Positions 18,434 to 28,852 of a stretch of DNA of 64,000 bases are shown in pieces; within the stretch, counting starts at the first letter, position 1; the number at the start of each line of letters is the position of its first letter. The DNA lies in contig JAOTYK010000004.1 in NCBI GenBank assembly GCA_029861955.1, positions 1 through 64,000 on the forward strand. The letters run 5' to 3'. The position numbers were made by a program, and so were the translations under genes. This DNA comes from Acidobacteriota bacterium. GTDB lineage: Bacteria > Acidobacteriota > Polarisedimenticolia > Polarisedimenticolales > Polarisedimenticolaceae. The notes below the pieces were generated by a model, which ran no database searches, was not told the origin of the DNA, and worked only from the letters and a program-made list of their open reading frames with translations.

Positions 18434-19294
18434 TTAATGAGACGGATGAACCGACATGCCGATGAACTGCGCCGTCAACATCGTGAAGATGAATGCCTGC
18501 AGGAACGCCACCAGCACCTCGAGCATGTAAACGAACAGAGCAAGCCCGACCGCCGCCGGAGAAGAGGCCCATCCGACCAGCGGAGAGAACGACTGGGCCA
18601 GCATGAAGATCAGCGAGATAAAGGCCAGGATCACCATGTGGCCGGCCAGCATGTTGGCAAACAGACGGATGGCCAGCACACCGGCCTTGATCAGCGCACC
18701 GAAGATCTCCAGCGGGAAGATCAGCGGGATCAACCACCATGGCACGCCGCCGGGAATGAAGTTCTTGAAGTGCCCCACCAGACCGAACTCTCGAAGGCCG
18801 CTGATGTGGATGACGAGGAACGAAATAATCGCAAGCCCGAGCGTGACGGCGATGTTGCCCGTCGCCGTGGCCATGAGCGGCACCAGACCGATCAGGTTGA
18901 GTGTCAGGATGAAGAAGAAAGTCGTCAGCAGATAACCCGTGAACGCCTCGGAGTGCGTAGGGATCGCCTTGCGTACGACGTCGTCACGGAGGTAGATCAG
19001 CATCACTTCGAGCGCGTTGCGGATGCCCTTGGGGACCGGGTTGCGGGTCTGGCGTGCCGCCAGCCGGAACAGGACGAGGATCACGATGCCGGCCAGCCAC
19101 ATCATCACGACGTGCTTGGTCGGGGCGAAGTTCACACCGAACAGCTCCCAACTCTCCGGCAGATGGATGTAGGTATCGCCCCACAGGTGGAAGGACGAGC
19201 TGTCCTCCACGTGGTGCATGATCGATGCCCCCGCGTCGAACCCCTGTTCGACATGCTCAGCACCTTGCTCGGAAACTGCAACCGTTTTCGCCAT
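18434..19294 (-). CDS. atpB: ATP synthase Fo subunit a
   Basis: A 286-residue integral membrane protein forming the proton half-channels beside the c ring. It has about five or six hydrophobic helices, the conserved NLIGLVPL helix and the essential arginine in LAIRLFANMLAGH, followed by the C-terminal LVAFLQAFIFTMLTAQFIGM helix. A soluble N-terminal extension of about 55 residues rich in His and acidic residues precedes the first helix, a feature seen in some phyla. It sits between the AtpI-like gene (21 bases upstream) and atpE in the usual Fo order. Confidence 0.96.
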   Translation of the reverse strand: MAKTVAVSEQGAEHVEQGFDAGASIMHHVEDSSSFHLWGDTYIHLPESWELFGVNFAPTKHVVMMWLAGIVILVLFRLAARQTRNPVPKGIRNALEVMLIYLRDDVVRKAIPTHSEAFTGYLLTTFFFILTLNLIGLVPLMATATGNIAVTLGLAIISFLVIHISGLREFGLVGHFKNFIPGGVPWWLIPLIFPLEIFGALIKAGVLAIRLFANMLAGHMVILAFISLIFMLAQSFSPLVGWASSPAAVGLALFVYMLEVLVAFLQAFIFTMLTAQFIGMSVHPSH

Positions 19295-19315
19295 CGCTCT
19301 CAGTCCCTGGATTCT

Positions 19316-19744
19316 CTACTTGGTGGGGGTGGGGTAGGCCGCTGAACTCGCCGAAGCGGTCTTGGCCAACTGAATTCCGTGTCGGTAGAACCAGACAATC
19401 TCGAAGATCTGCATCGCTGCGAACATCACCGCGAGACCAATCAGGTAAGGCTGCAACCCACTGCCGCCCCAGATCCTCATGGCCACCGCCCCGACGAGCG
19501 CAGTCGCCAGGCGGGTCAGGATACAACTTCCCACGGCGACAATAAAGGCCGATCCGGGACGGCCGAGGCAACGGGCAGTGAAGGTGCCCCCGACTACGCC
19601 GATCACCGCCATCGGTAGCGCGCCGACGGCAACCCAGAATGGCGAAACGTGGGCCATGTGGGCATAGACGGCCAGGAGGGCCGTCACGATGGCGGCGGTC
19701 AGCCCACTGCCGACCCAGTAGCTCTTGGCTGGGGTTGGGTTCAT
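19316..19744 (-). CDS. AtpI-like membrane protein of the Fo operon
   Basis: A 142-residue protein with four hydrophobic segments (about 10-30, 35-58, 63-90 and 96-118), the topology of ATP synthase subunit I (AtpI). Sequence identity to AtpI is weak by eye, so the call rests mainly on position between atpZ and atpB and on topology. AtpI helps assemble the c ring. Its ATG overlaps the atpZ stop (ATGA). Confidence 0.6.
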   Translation of the reverse strand: MNPTPAKSYWVGSGLTAAIVTALLAVYAHMAHVSPFWVAVGALPMAVIGVVGGTFTARCLGRPGSAFIVAVGSCILTRLATALVGAVAMRIWGGSGLQPYLIGLAVMFAAMQIFEIVWFYRHGIQLAKTASASSAAYPTPTK

Positions 19745-19956
19745 TTCCGCGTCACTGTCCTCAGGAACATCACGAATCCCAGGACAAGGCCCATCAGAGC
19801 ACCTAACACGATGCCCAGCGGTTCGGAATCCAGCCAGCGGTCGATCCGATGGCCGACGTACATAAATAGCACAGCGGGCAGGATCATTTCGATGCCCGCG
19901 CCGACAAATCGGAGCGAAGATCTCAGTAAGTCCGGAGGCTCGTGACCCGGCTCCAT
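19741..19956 (-). CDS. AtpZ-family Fo accessory protein
   Basis: A 71-residue protein with two membrane helices separated by the short charged turn GHRIDRWLDSEPLG, the pattern of the AtpZ/AtpI (putative F0F1 Mg/Ca subunit) family. In other bacteria AtpZ lies first in the atp operon and forms a small membrane channel with AtpI. The ATG at 19956 has GGAGG seven bases upstream. A longer frame without good initiation signals extends back toward the divergent antiporter operon and is not adopted. It is the first gene of this Fo transcript. Confidence 0.78.
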   Translation of the reverse strand: MEPGHEPPDLLRSSLRFVGAGIEMILPAVLFMYVGHRIDRWLDSEPLGIVLGALMGLVLGFVMFLRTVTRK

Positions 19957-20008
19957 CTCGACGCCTCCCCTGCCCACGGCGGACCCGACCGGCGGGCCCG
20001 AGACGAAT

Positions 20009-20039
20009 AGCAGTTTACCTGCTTTTCTTTTGCTTTTAT
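20009..20039 (+). other. Short hairpin with T-rich tail in divergent promoter region
   Basis: AGCAG-TTTAC-CTGCT (20009-20023) is followed on the plus strand by a T-rich stretch to 20039. This resembles a small intrinsic terminator, yet no plus-strand gene lies upstream. If real it might attenuate transcription into the antiporter operon. The stem is only 5 bp, so it may be chance. Confidence 0.25.
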
Positions 20040-20082
20040 GATCCATGACGATGCGCCTCGCCCTCGGCCCCGGAGTCATGAC

Positions 20083-20559
20083 GTGAAGCACGGGATCGCT
20101 CTGACGGCGGCGCTGGCGGCTGCGTGGTTCCTGTGGTCCGGCCACACTGAGCCGCTGATCCTGGGACTGGGAGGCCTGTCGGTGGCCCTGGTCGTCTGGC
20201 TGGTCGATCGCATGGGTCGTCTCGACGGCGAGGTTGCCCCCCTGGAATTCCTCCCCCGGGCGCTGACCTACCTGCCCTGGTTGCTCCTGCAGATCGTCCG
20301 CAGCAACCTCCAGGTCGCCGCCATCATCCTCCACCCGTCCCGCCCCATCGCGCCGCGGATCATCCGGCAGCGGACCGGTCAGCGAACGGAGATCGGACGG
20401 GTGATCTACGCCAACTCGATCACCCTGACACCGGGAACCGTCTCCATCGAGCTGAACGACGAGGAGGTCGTCGTGCACGCGTTGGATCGACGCTTCGCCG
20501 ACGGCGTCCTCGACGGGACGATGGACGCGCGAGTGACGGCGTTGGAGCCGACGGAATGA
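20083..20559 (+). CDS. Na+/H+ antiporter subunit E (MrpE/MnhE)
   Basis: First gene of the antiporter operon, encoding about 158 residues. Two or three N-terminal membrane helices are followed by a soluble C-terminal half with the family motif RVIYANSITLTPGTVSIEL and a VHALDRRF segment. MrpE subunits stabilise the multi-subunit antiporter. The GTG at 20083 has GGAG seven bases upstream; the ATG at 20038 lacks one and would add a hydrophilic leader, so GTG is preferred. The stop overlaps the next start (ATGA). Confidence 0.88.
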   Translation: MKHGIALTAALAAAWFLWSGHTEPLILGLGGLSVALVVWLVDRMGRLDGEVAPLEFLPRALTYLPWLLLQIVRSNLQVAAIILHPSRPIAPRIIRQRTGQRTEIGRVIYANSITLTPGTVSIELNDEEVVVHALDRRFADGVLDGTMDARVTALEPTE

Positions 20560-20852
20560 TGGCCGTCGTCGTCATGTCCGCCATCCTGGTGACGATGTCG
20601 CTGGCGTTGATCCGTGCGATGTTGGGACCGACCGTCTTCGACCGCATCCTGGCGTTGAATATGTTCGGCACCAAGACGGTGCTGTTGATCGCAGTCATCA
20701 GCTTCGTAATGGGACGACCGGACTTCATCGACCTGGCCCTGGTCTACGCGTTGATGAACTTCATCGGCGTCCTGGCGGTGTTGCGGTTCTCGAAACATGG
20801 TCATTTCGGCAACCCGGACGACGACGACACGACGTCGAGCAAGTCGTCATGA
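20556..20852 (+). CDS. Antiporter subunit F (MrpF/MnhF)
   Basis: A 98-residue protein with three membrane helices. The central LIRAMLGPTVFDRILALNMFG motif is the signature of MrpF/MbhB proteins, followed by the helix containing LALVYALMNFIGVLAVLRF. A Ser/Asp-rich tail ends the protein. It overlaps both neighbours by four bases, so translation is coupled. Confidence 0.92.
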   Translation: MMAVVVMSAILVTMSLALIRAMLGPTVFDRILALNMFGTKTVLLIAVISFVMGRPDFIDLALVYALMNFIGVLAVLRFSKHGHFGNPDDDDTTSSKSS

Positions 20853-21184
20853 ATTCGCTACCCATCCTGGAGAGCATCGGCTGGGGCCTGATGGCCGTCG
20901 GCGGGCTGTTCGCGATGATCGGCGGGCTGGGGCTGCTGCGTCTGCCGGATCTCTACACACGGATGCATGGCGCGGGCATCACAGACACCCTCGGGGCGAC
21001 GTTGATCCTCGCCGGTCTTTCGCTTCACTCCGGTTTCAGCCTGATCACCGTGAAGCTTTTTGCCATCTGGTTCTTTCTTCTGGTAACCAGCCCGACATCG
21101 ACCCACGCGTTGGCGCGCGCAGCCATGAGTCACGGTATCCGCCCGGAAATTAGCGATACGGAGGAACGGTCATCCAACAGTTGA
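20849..21184 (+). CDS. Antiporter subunit G (MrpG/MnhG)
   Basis: A 111-residue membrane protein with three helices. The family motif GLLRLPDLYTRMHGAGITDT after the first helix, then LILAGL and LFAIWFFLLVTSPTSTHALARAA, identifies MrpG/MbhC. It is a small structural subunit of the antiporter. Its start overlaps the MrpF stop and its TGA overlaps the TTG start of the next gene. Confidence 0.92.
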   Translation: MNSLPILESIGWGLMAVGGLFAMIGGLGLLRLPDLYTRMHGAGITDTLGATLILAGLSLHSGFSLITVKLFAIWFFLLVTSPTSTHALARAAMSHGIRPEISDTEERSSNS

Positions 21185-21735
21185 TCCTCATCGGGATGCT
21201 GACGCTCCTGGCGATGACGGCGATTACGATCGTTCGTCTGCGTGGCCTGTTCGCAGCAGCGATGCTGATGGGGATCTATAGCTTCATCGGTGCCGGTTGG
21301 ATGTTGATGCTGGATGCGCCCGATGTGGCGTTCACCGAGGCGGCGGTAGGCGCGGGGATCTCGACGGTTCTCGCATTGGGCGCGCTGTCCCTGACCGGCC
21401 AGCGCGAGGTCAAGCCGAAGCGGCTCTCGCCCTGGCCCCTCCTCGTGGTGGTGATCACCGGGGGTGTACTGATCTACGGCACGCTGGACATGCCGCATTT
21501 CGGCGACCCGGAAGCCCCGGTCCACGCACGACTCGCGCCGGAGTACCTCAGCGACACGGTGCCGAGTACACGCTACGAGCATGTCGAGCCCCATATCCCC
21601 AACATCGTGACGACGGTGCTGGCCAGCTATCGCGGCTATGACACCCTCGGCGAGACCGCCGTCATCTTCACCGCCGCCATCGCGGTGCTCGCGTTGCTGC
21701 GTGAGCTGCGACGTCGTCGTGAAGACGAGGAGTGA
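21181..21735 (+). CDS. MbhD/MbhE-like subunit (detached MrpA C-terminal domain, DUF4040)
   Basis: A 184-residue protein. The first three helices with DAPDVAFTEAAVGAGISTVL match the DUF4040/MbhD domain, which in standard Mrp operons is the C-terminal part of the large MrpA protein. The second part, with a membrane helix, a soluble loop and NIVTTVLASYRGYDTLGETAVIFTAA, matches MbhE. So MbhD and MbhE functions are fused here but detached from any MrpA core. The Glu in AFTEAAVGAG is conserved and implicated in ion transfer. The start is TTG overlapping the upstream stop. Confidence 0.85.
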   Translation: MILIGMLTLLAMTAITIVRLRGLFAAAMLMGIYSFIGAGWMLMLDAPDVAFTEAAVGAGISTVLALGALSLTGQREVKPKRLSPWPLLVVVITGGVLIYGTLDMPHFGDPEAPVHARLAPEYLSDTVPSTRYEHVEPHIPNIVTTVLASYRGYDTLGETAVIFTAAIAVLALLRELRRRREDEE

Positions 21736-21739
21736 CGGG

Positions 21740-22165
21740 ATGACCGGCGACTCCATCCCCCGCGTCGTGACCCGGCTGCTGATGCCGTACATCCTGCTGT
21801 ACGCGCTCTACGTCCAGTTCCACGGAGACTTCGGACCGGGCGGTGGCTTCCAGGCCGGTGTCATCTTCGGGGCGGGGATCATCCTCTACAGTCTTGTCTT
21901 TGGTTTGGCGGCGGCCCGTCGGGTCGCCCGCCCGGGGACACTCGAGCGACTCCTGGCGCTGGGGCTGCTTCTGTACGCCGGTGTCGGCGTCGTCACGATG
22001 CTGCTGGGTGGCAACTTTCTCAGCTACAGCGCGCTCAGCCCGCAACACCCGAGCCACGGTCAGCACTGGGGCATCCTGCTGATCGAGTTGGGGATAGGTA
22101 TCAGCGTCGCTTCGGCGATGGTGTTGATCTTCTTCGGCTTCGCGGGGCGGAGGAAGCGATCGTGA
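21740..22165 (+). CDS. Antiporter subunit B (MrpB/MbhF-like)
   Basis: A 141-residue protein with four membrane helices and the MrpB signature YVQFHGDFGPGGGFQAGVIF. The helix GILLIELGIGISVASAMVLIFF closes the protein. The frame is open 34 codons upstream, but ATG 21740 lies four bases after the previous stop with GAGG upstream and starts at the conserved region. The stop overlaps the GTG of the next gene. Confidence 0.92.
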   Translation: MTGDSIPRVVTRLLMPYILLYALYVQFHGDFGPGGGFQAGVIFGAGIILYSLVFGLAAARRVARPGTLERLLALGLLLYAGVGVVTMLLGGNFLSYSALSPQHPSHGQHWGILLIELGIGISVASAMVLIFFGFAGRRKRS

Positions 22166-22518
22166 GTACGATCCTCGGCCTCTACAACTACTGGATCGTC
22201 ATCTTCCTGATGATGACCGGGTTCTACATCGTGGTCTCGCGGGAGAACCTGATCAAGAAGGTGATCGGACTCAACATCTTCCAGACGTCGGTCTTCCTGC
22301 TCTACATCTCGATCGGCAAGCTCAGCGGCGGAACGACGCCGATCCTGGCCGACGGCTTCGATCGGTACACCCATCCCCTACCGTCGGTGTTGATCCTGAC
22401 GGCGATCGTCGTCGGTGTCGCGACGACGTCGGTGGCCCTGGCGTTGATCGTTCGAATTCGCGAGGCCTACGGGACCATCGAAGAGAACGAGATCGAGGCC
22501 CAGGAGTCGGAGCTCTGA
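22162..22518 (+). CDS. Antiporter subunit C (MrpC, NuoK-like)
   Basis: A 118-residue protein of three membrane helices related to NuoK. Conserved features are the VIGLNIFQTSVFLLYIS helix and DPLPSVLILTAIVVGVATT-like text (here HPLPSVLILTAIVVGVATT, with His in place of the common Asp), then LIVRIREAYGTIEENE. It is a core channel subunit of the antiporter. The GTG start overlaps the MrpB stop, and TGATG joins it to the MrpD gene. Confidence 0.93.
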   Translation: MSTILGLYNYWIVIFLMMTGFYIVVSRENLIKKVIGLNIFQTSVFLLYISIGKLSGGTTPILADGFDRYTHPLPSVLILTAIVVGVATTSVALALIVRIREAYGTIEENEIEAQESEL

Positions 22519-23990
22519 TGGAGACCCAACTCCCGGCCCTGCTGATCGTCGTACCGCTGTTGGCGGCGCCGCTTTGCGTGATCATCCGCCACCGTCGGCT
22601 GGTCCAACCGTTCGCACTGCTGGTTGCATGGGCGACGTTCGTCCTCTCGATTGCCATGGCGTTGCGTGTCCACAGCGACGGCACCTGGGTCTATGCCCTG
22701 GGTGACTGGGCGGCACCGTGGGGCATCGAATACCGAATCGACACGCTCAGCTGTATCCTGGCGATCATCGTCTCCGGCATCGGCGCCTGGGTCCTGACCT
22801 ATGCTCCCCGGAGTGTGGCCCACGAGATCGAGGAAGGGCGCCACTACCTCTTCTACACCGCGTACCTGCTCTGCATCACTGGACTCCTGGGCATCACGAT
22901 CACGGGCGACCTGTTCAACGTGTTCGTGTTCCTCGAGGTCTCCTCTCTTTCGGGCTACGTGCTGATCGCGCTGGGTCGCGATCGGCGCTCGTTGATGGCA
23001 GCCCTGCAGTACCTGGTCCTGGGGACAATCGGCGCGACCTTCATCCTGATCGGCATCGGCTTGATGTACATGATGACCGGCACGCTGAACATGGCCGACA
23101 TGGCGGTTCAACTGGCGGAGGTCGGCAACAACCGCACGATCCTCGTCGCGTTCGCGTTCTTCACCGTGGGTGTTTTCATCAAGATGGCGGTCTTCCCGCT
23201 CCACGCCTGGTTGCCGAACGCATACACCTATGCCCCGTCGGTGGTGACGGCGTTCCTGGCGGCGACGGCCACGAAGGCCGCGGTCTACGTACTCCTCAGA
23301 TTCGTCTTCTCCGTCTACGGAATCGAGTTCGCCACATTCCACCGACTCCCGACGATCCTCCTCGTGTTGGCACTCGTCGGCATCTTCATGGCGTCAACGG
23401 TGGCGATCTTCCAACAGAACGTCAAACGAATCCTGGCGTACTCGAGTGTGGCCCAGATCGGCTACATGGTGCTGGGCATCAGTTTCTTTTCCGTCACGGG
23501 TCTGACCGCCGGCATCGTGCATCTGTTCAATCACGCGTTGATCAAGGGCGGCCTGTTCCTTGCGATGGGCTGCGTCATCCTCCGCGTCGGCTCGGTTCGA
23601 CTGAAGGACATGGCGGGTATTGGCCGGCAGATGCCGTGGACGATGCTCGCGTGGGTGTTGGGTGGGCTGAGCCTGATCGGGGTCCCGGCGACCGTCGGCT
23701 TCGTCAGCAAGTGGTACCTGATCTCCGCCGCGATGGAGAGCGGTCGCTGGTGGCTGGCGGCCCTCGTACTCCTCAGCTCGCTCCTGTCGGTGGTCTACGT
23801 CTGGCGTGTGGTCGAGGTCGCGTACTTCCAGCCCTCGCCCGAAGGACGAGAGCCGCTGACCGAGGCCCCGCTGTCGATGTTGGTGCCGACCTGGCTTCTG
23901 GTAGGTGCCTCATGGTTCTTCGGCTGGTTCGATCTGGCCGGTAGCCTGGCCAGAACCGCGGCGCTCACGTTGATCGGAGGCGGGTCGTGA
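22518..23990 (+). CDS. Antiporter subunit D (MrpD, NuoM/N-like)
   Basis: A 490-residue membrane protein with about fourteen helices. Conserved ion-path features include the FNVFVFLEVSSLSGYVL helix with its Glu, a Lys in GVFIKMAVFPLHAWLPNAY, APSVVTAFLAATATKAAVY, and the broken helix LAYSSVAQIGYMVLG with HLFNHALIKGGLF. It belongs to the proton-conducting transporter family shared with complex I and is most like MrpD/MbhH. It is central to cation/proton exchange. Confidence 0.93.
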   Translation: METQLPALLIVVPLLAAPLCVIIRHRRLVQPFALLVAWATFVLSIAMALRVHSDGTWVYALGDWAAPWGIEYRIDTLSCILAIIVSGIGAWVLTYAPRSVAHEIEEGRHYLFYTAYLLCITGLLGITITGDLFNVFVFLEVSSLSGYVLIALGRDRRSLMAALQYLVLGTIGATFILIGIGLMYMMTGTLNMADMAVQLAEVGNNRTILVAFAFFTVGVFIKMAVFPLHAWLPNAYTYAPSVVTAFLAATATKAAVYVLLRFVFSVYGIEFATFHRLPTILLVLALVGIFMASTVAIFQQNVKRILAYSSVAQIGYMVLGISFFSVTGLTAGIVHLFNHALIKGGLFLAMGCVILRVGSVRLKDMAGIGRQMPWTMLAWVLGGLSLIGVPATVGFVSKWYLISAAMESGRWWLAALVLLSSLLSVVYVWRVVEVAYFQPSPEGREPLTEAPLSMLVPTWLLVGASWFFGWFDLAGSLARTAALTLIGGGS

Positions 23991-25364
23991 CCGATGGCAC
24001 GCTGATCCTGGCGGTCTTGCTGATCCCGCTTGTCGGCGCGGGGTTGATGGCGTTCGTCGGGCGACGACCCAACGTTCGCGACGGCCTGATGCTGGTGGTC
24101 GCGTCGATCGAGTTCTTGACCGTCATCGAGTTGGCCCGTCGGTTTGCGACGACGGGACTCGACCCCGTTACCTGGGCGCGTGTCGCGCCGGGCCTCACCA
24201 TCGGCTTCTCTGCGGAACCCCTGGGTCTGTTGTTCGCGCTCATCGCGTCGGGACTGTGGATCGTGACCGGCGCCTACGGCATCGGCTACATGCGTGGTCA
24301 TCAAGAGAAGGACCAGACCCGCTTCTTCGCCTGTTTCGCGCTTGCCATCAGCTTCGCCGTCGGCATCGCGCTCTCCGCCAACCTCTTCACCCTGTTTATC
24401 TTCTACGAGGCGTTGACACTGTCGACCTATCCCCTAGTTACGCATCATCGCGATGCGAAGGCTCGCGCCGGTGGCCGCGTCTACCTTGGCGTCTTGATGT
24501 CGACGTCCATCGGACTGTTCCTGCTGGGGATCGTCTGGACCTACTCGATCACCGGCACCCTGGAGTTCAGCCCCGGCGGCATTCTTGCGGGAAACTGCGA
24601 CGGGCGGACCGCGGGAATCCTTCTGGCGCTTTTTGCGTTTGGCACCGGCAAGGCTGCGTTGATGCCGTTCCACCGCTGGCTACCCGCGGCGATGGTGGCC
24701 CCGACGCCGGTCAGCGCGTTGCTCCATGCGGTGGCGGTGGTCAAGGCCGGCGTCTTTACGGTGTTGAAGATCGCCGTCTACATCTTCGGAATCGACTTCC
24801 TCCGCGAGACCGGTTCTTCGCAGTGGCTGACCTACGTCGCCGGCTTCACGATCATCGCGGCCTCGATCGTCGCGCTCTCGAAGAACAACCTGAAGGCCCG
24901 TCTTGCCTACTCGACGATCTCACAACTGGCGTACATCGTGTTGGCCGCCGCCCTCGCGACTCCCGCCGCGATTCTCGGTGGCGGCATGCACATCGCGATG
25001 CATGCGTTCGGCAAGATCACGCTGTTCTTCTGCGCAGGCGCGATCTACGTAACCGCTCACAAGACCGAGATCAGCGACATGCGTGGACTCGGCAGGCAGA
25101 TGCCGATCACGATGACGGCGTTTCTCATCGGTGCACTCAGTATCATCGGACTGCCGCCGCTAGGTGGGTCGTGGAGTAAGTGGTTCCTGATGCTCGGGGC
25201 GGCCGACGCGGACCAGTGGCTGTTCGTCGGCGTGTTCATGGTCAGCTCGCTGCTGAACATCGCCTACCTGATGCCGATCGCGATCCGCGGTTTCTTCCCC
25301 GGGGACGGGTCCAGCCGACCCGCCGTCAAGGAGGGCCCGTGGTTCTGCGTCGTCCCGCTATCGC

Positions 25365-27005
<1,641 letters not shown>

Positions 27006-27044
27006 GGACGGGATACCCTCGGGTGGTCTGCGTGACGCAGGCGC

Positions 27045-27075
27045 ATTCTAGACCAGGGCCAAGGGTGTGGGTCAA
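27045..27075 (-). promoter_or_regulatory. Putative sigma-70 promoter of nuoM
   Basis: On the minus strand TTGACC (27070-27075) and TAGAAT (27045-27050) are separated by 19 bases, about 40 bases before the nuoM start. Both boxes are 5 of 6 to consensus but the spacer is two bases long, so the call is tentative. Confidence 0.4.
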
Positions 27076-27104
27076 TGGGTGGCCCACGGGAGGGATCTCG
27101 CCGG

Positions 27105-28373
27105 TCAGGGAGTCCTGACATCCACGAGGACCCGGCCCTCCACCCGGCGGAGTCGATAGGAGGCGTCGTCGGCCGTCAGCTGGACCACGCCATCGACCGC
27201 CGTCCCCTCGCCGGTCGAAAACCGCTGATCCAGCGTCTCCTGCAAGCCTGCGATAAACGCTTCCGCCGAGGCGGAATCGGCCCAACGGGACTCCCAGTGC
27301 GTGTGGGAGCCCTTCCCTGTTTCGGAGACGAATCGACTGAGGCGATCGCCACGCCAGTAGACGATCAGCCGTTCGACGGACCTCTCGGTCATCCCACCCT
27401 GGGCCAGCACGGCGCCGATCGCCACGGGACCGAGCGTGTCGCTATCTACCGGACGAAAACCCTCCGCCGGTGCCGCGGGCGCGGGCGGGATATCGATCGC
27501 CGGTGCCGGCTCTTCCTTTTCGGCCGACTCCGGTGTGATCCACGAGAGCGTCGATCGTCGGCTACGAAGCACATCGACCGCACCCCACCCGCCTTGCTGG
27601 AGTTGGCCCGTCGCCACCGTCAGCCCTTGCAGGTAGACGAACTCGGCCAGGCGTCGATCGATCGCCGGGGCGTCGTCGATCTCCGGTGGCAGAAGGTCCG
27701 CGATCCGCAGGACGTCGGGGGTGATCCCCTCCTTCAGCATCTCGCCGGCGATTCCAAGATTCCGAAACCGCATGTAGACCGCCACGAGATTGGCCTCGGC
27801 CTCGCGCATCGCCGCCACGGAGAGCAGTTCATCGGTGGTGCGGGCCAGACGGGGGGTGTCCCCGCGCTGGTTCTGCAGCGCGTGGACCAGCACATGAGCG
27901 ATCAGCGGTTCGTCGGGACGGACGCCGGTCATCTGGAGTACCGTCGTCGCCTCTTCGTCGACATTGGGCGCGAAGTCCCTGGGAGTCAGGACACTAGGAT
28001 CGACGTAGAGTTGTCGCGACTCTTCGTCGAAGGCGACGCGAGGGACATCCCGTGCCAGCAGACGCCACAGACGCTGCGGCGTTCGCTCGTCGCCCAACCC
28101 GATCGCCCGCCAGGCCCGACCGCGAGCGGCCAGAGTCCGATCGTCGATGACCTCCGCCACCGCCACGTCGGCCAGCACGTCCCGCAGGGTCGCCGGCGCG
28201 CGGACAGGAACGGGGACCGAGTCGAAGGCCTGCCCGCGAATCGCCTCGACGCTATCGACGATGCCCGGCTGATCTCCGTCACCCATGACGGCATGGATCA
28301 ACCGCAGATCCGCCGTGCCCCCGGCCCCGACGGCCAGCAGCACGATGACGGCACCCAGAAGGCGGACGGTCAC
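27105..28373 (-). CDS. Secreted gluzincin-like protein with altered HExxH motif
   Basis: A 422-residue exported protein with a signal peptide (LLGAVIVLLAVGAGGTA). The middle contains LIAHVLVHALQNQRGD followed about 20 residues later by AAMREAEANLVAVYMRF. This resembles HExxH-type metallopeptidase-like proteins that usually read HELTHALQDQ with a later EG/EA helix. Here the catalytic Glu of HExxH is Val (HVLVH), so peptidase activity is doubtful while both His and the downstream Glu remain. A proline-rich spacer (about 290-305) leads to a C-terminal region of about 115 residues. The GTG start overlaps the DUF192 gene stop. Confidence 0.55.
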   Translation of the reverse strand: MTVRLLGAVIVLLAVGAGGTADLRLIHAVMGDGDQPGIVDSVEAIRGQAFDSVPVPVRAPATLRDVLADVAVAEVIDDRTLAARGRAWRAIGLGDERTPQRLWRLLARDVPRVAFDEESRQLYVDPSVLTPRDFAPNVDEEATTVLQMTGVRPDEPLIAHVLVHALQNQRGDTPRLARTTDELLSVAAMREAEANLVAVYMRFRNLGIAGEMLKEGITPDVLRIADLLPPEIDDAPAIDRRLAEFVYLQGLTVATGQLQQGGWGAVDVLRSRRSTLSWITPESAEKEEPAPAIDIPPAPAAPAEGFRPVDSDTLGPVAIGAVLAQGGMTERSVERLIVYWRGDRLSRFVSETGKGSHTHWESRWADSASAEAFIAGLQETLDQRFSTGEGTAVDGVVQLTADDASYRLRRVEGRVLVDVRTP

Positions 28374-28852
28374 GGGAGTTCCGGTTCCGAAAGGACGACG
28401 ATCGACTGCCCCACCGCCAGCCCCAGCACCTCGGCTCGCCCACCGGCGATCTCCAGGACGTAGGCCGACTGTCGCATCGGCTGATGGACCGGACAGTCCT
28501 TCATCTCGGGATCGACATCCGACGGCGGGCAGGGTTGCAGGCGCGGCGCGATCTCAACGATGCGGAGGTTCTTGTCGAGCCAGATGATGTCCAGCGGGAC
28601 AAGACAGTTGCGCATCCAGATGCCGTGGGTCGCGATCGAGCCGAAGAGAAACAGCATCCCCTCGTCGTCGGCCACGTGCGCACGATCCATGTAGCCGAGC
28701 ATCCGCTGTTCGGCGCTCACCGCCATCTCGAGTTTCAGTTCGACACCGCCGGGAAGCACCGCGCGGGCCCAGTCGTATTCGGTGGGTGCCGACGCCGAGA
28801 CACACGCGGCGGTCAGCAGGAGGATCCCTGCGATTCGACCGACGGCGCTCAA
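28370..28852 (-). CDS. Secreted DUF192 family protein
   Basis: A 160-residue protein with an N-terminal signal peptide and possible lipobox (LLTAACVSA, Cys17). The DUF192 core follows: LEMAVSAEQRMLGYMDR, GMLFLFG, WMRNCLVPLDIIWLDKNLRIVEI, then ALEIAGG-like text (YVLEIAGGRAEVLGL). The family is small, beta-rich, common outside the cytoplasm, and of unknown function. An extra loop with Cys residues (QPCPPSDVDPEMKDCPVH) could form a disulfide. It overlaps both neighbours by four bases. Confidence 0.85.
   Translation of the reverse strand: MSAVGRIAGILLLTAACVSASAPTEYDWARAVLPGGVELKLEMAVSAEQRMLGYMDRAHVADDEGMLFLFGSIATHGIWMRNCLVPLDIIWLDKNLRIVEIAPRLQPCPPSDVDPEMKDCPVHQPMRQSAYVLEIAGGRAEVLGLAVGQSIVVLSEPELP

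Noticed and set aside
19957-20478. Long upstream extension of the AtpZ frame
   Set aside because: It is antisense to the MrpE gene and lacks membrane segments; ATG 19956 has GGAGG and begins at the family region.
27075-28463. A 462-codon plus-strand frame opposite the peptidase-like gene
   Set aside because: Low-complexity Arg/Pro/Gly composition and antisense to a coupled three-gene set.
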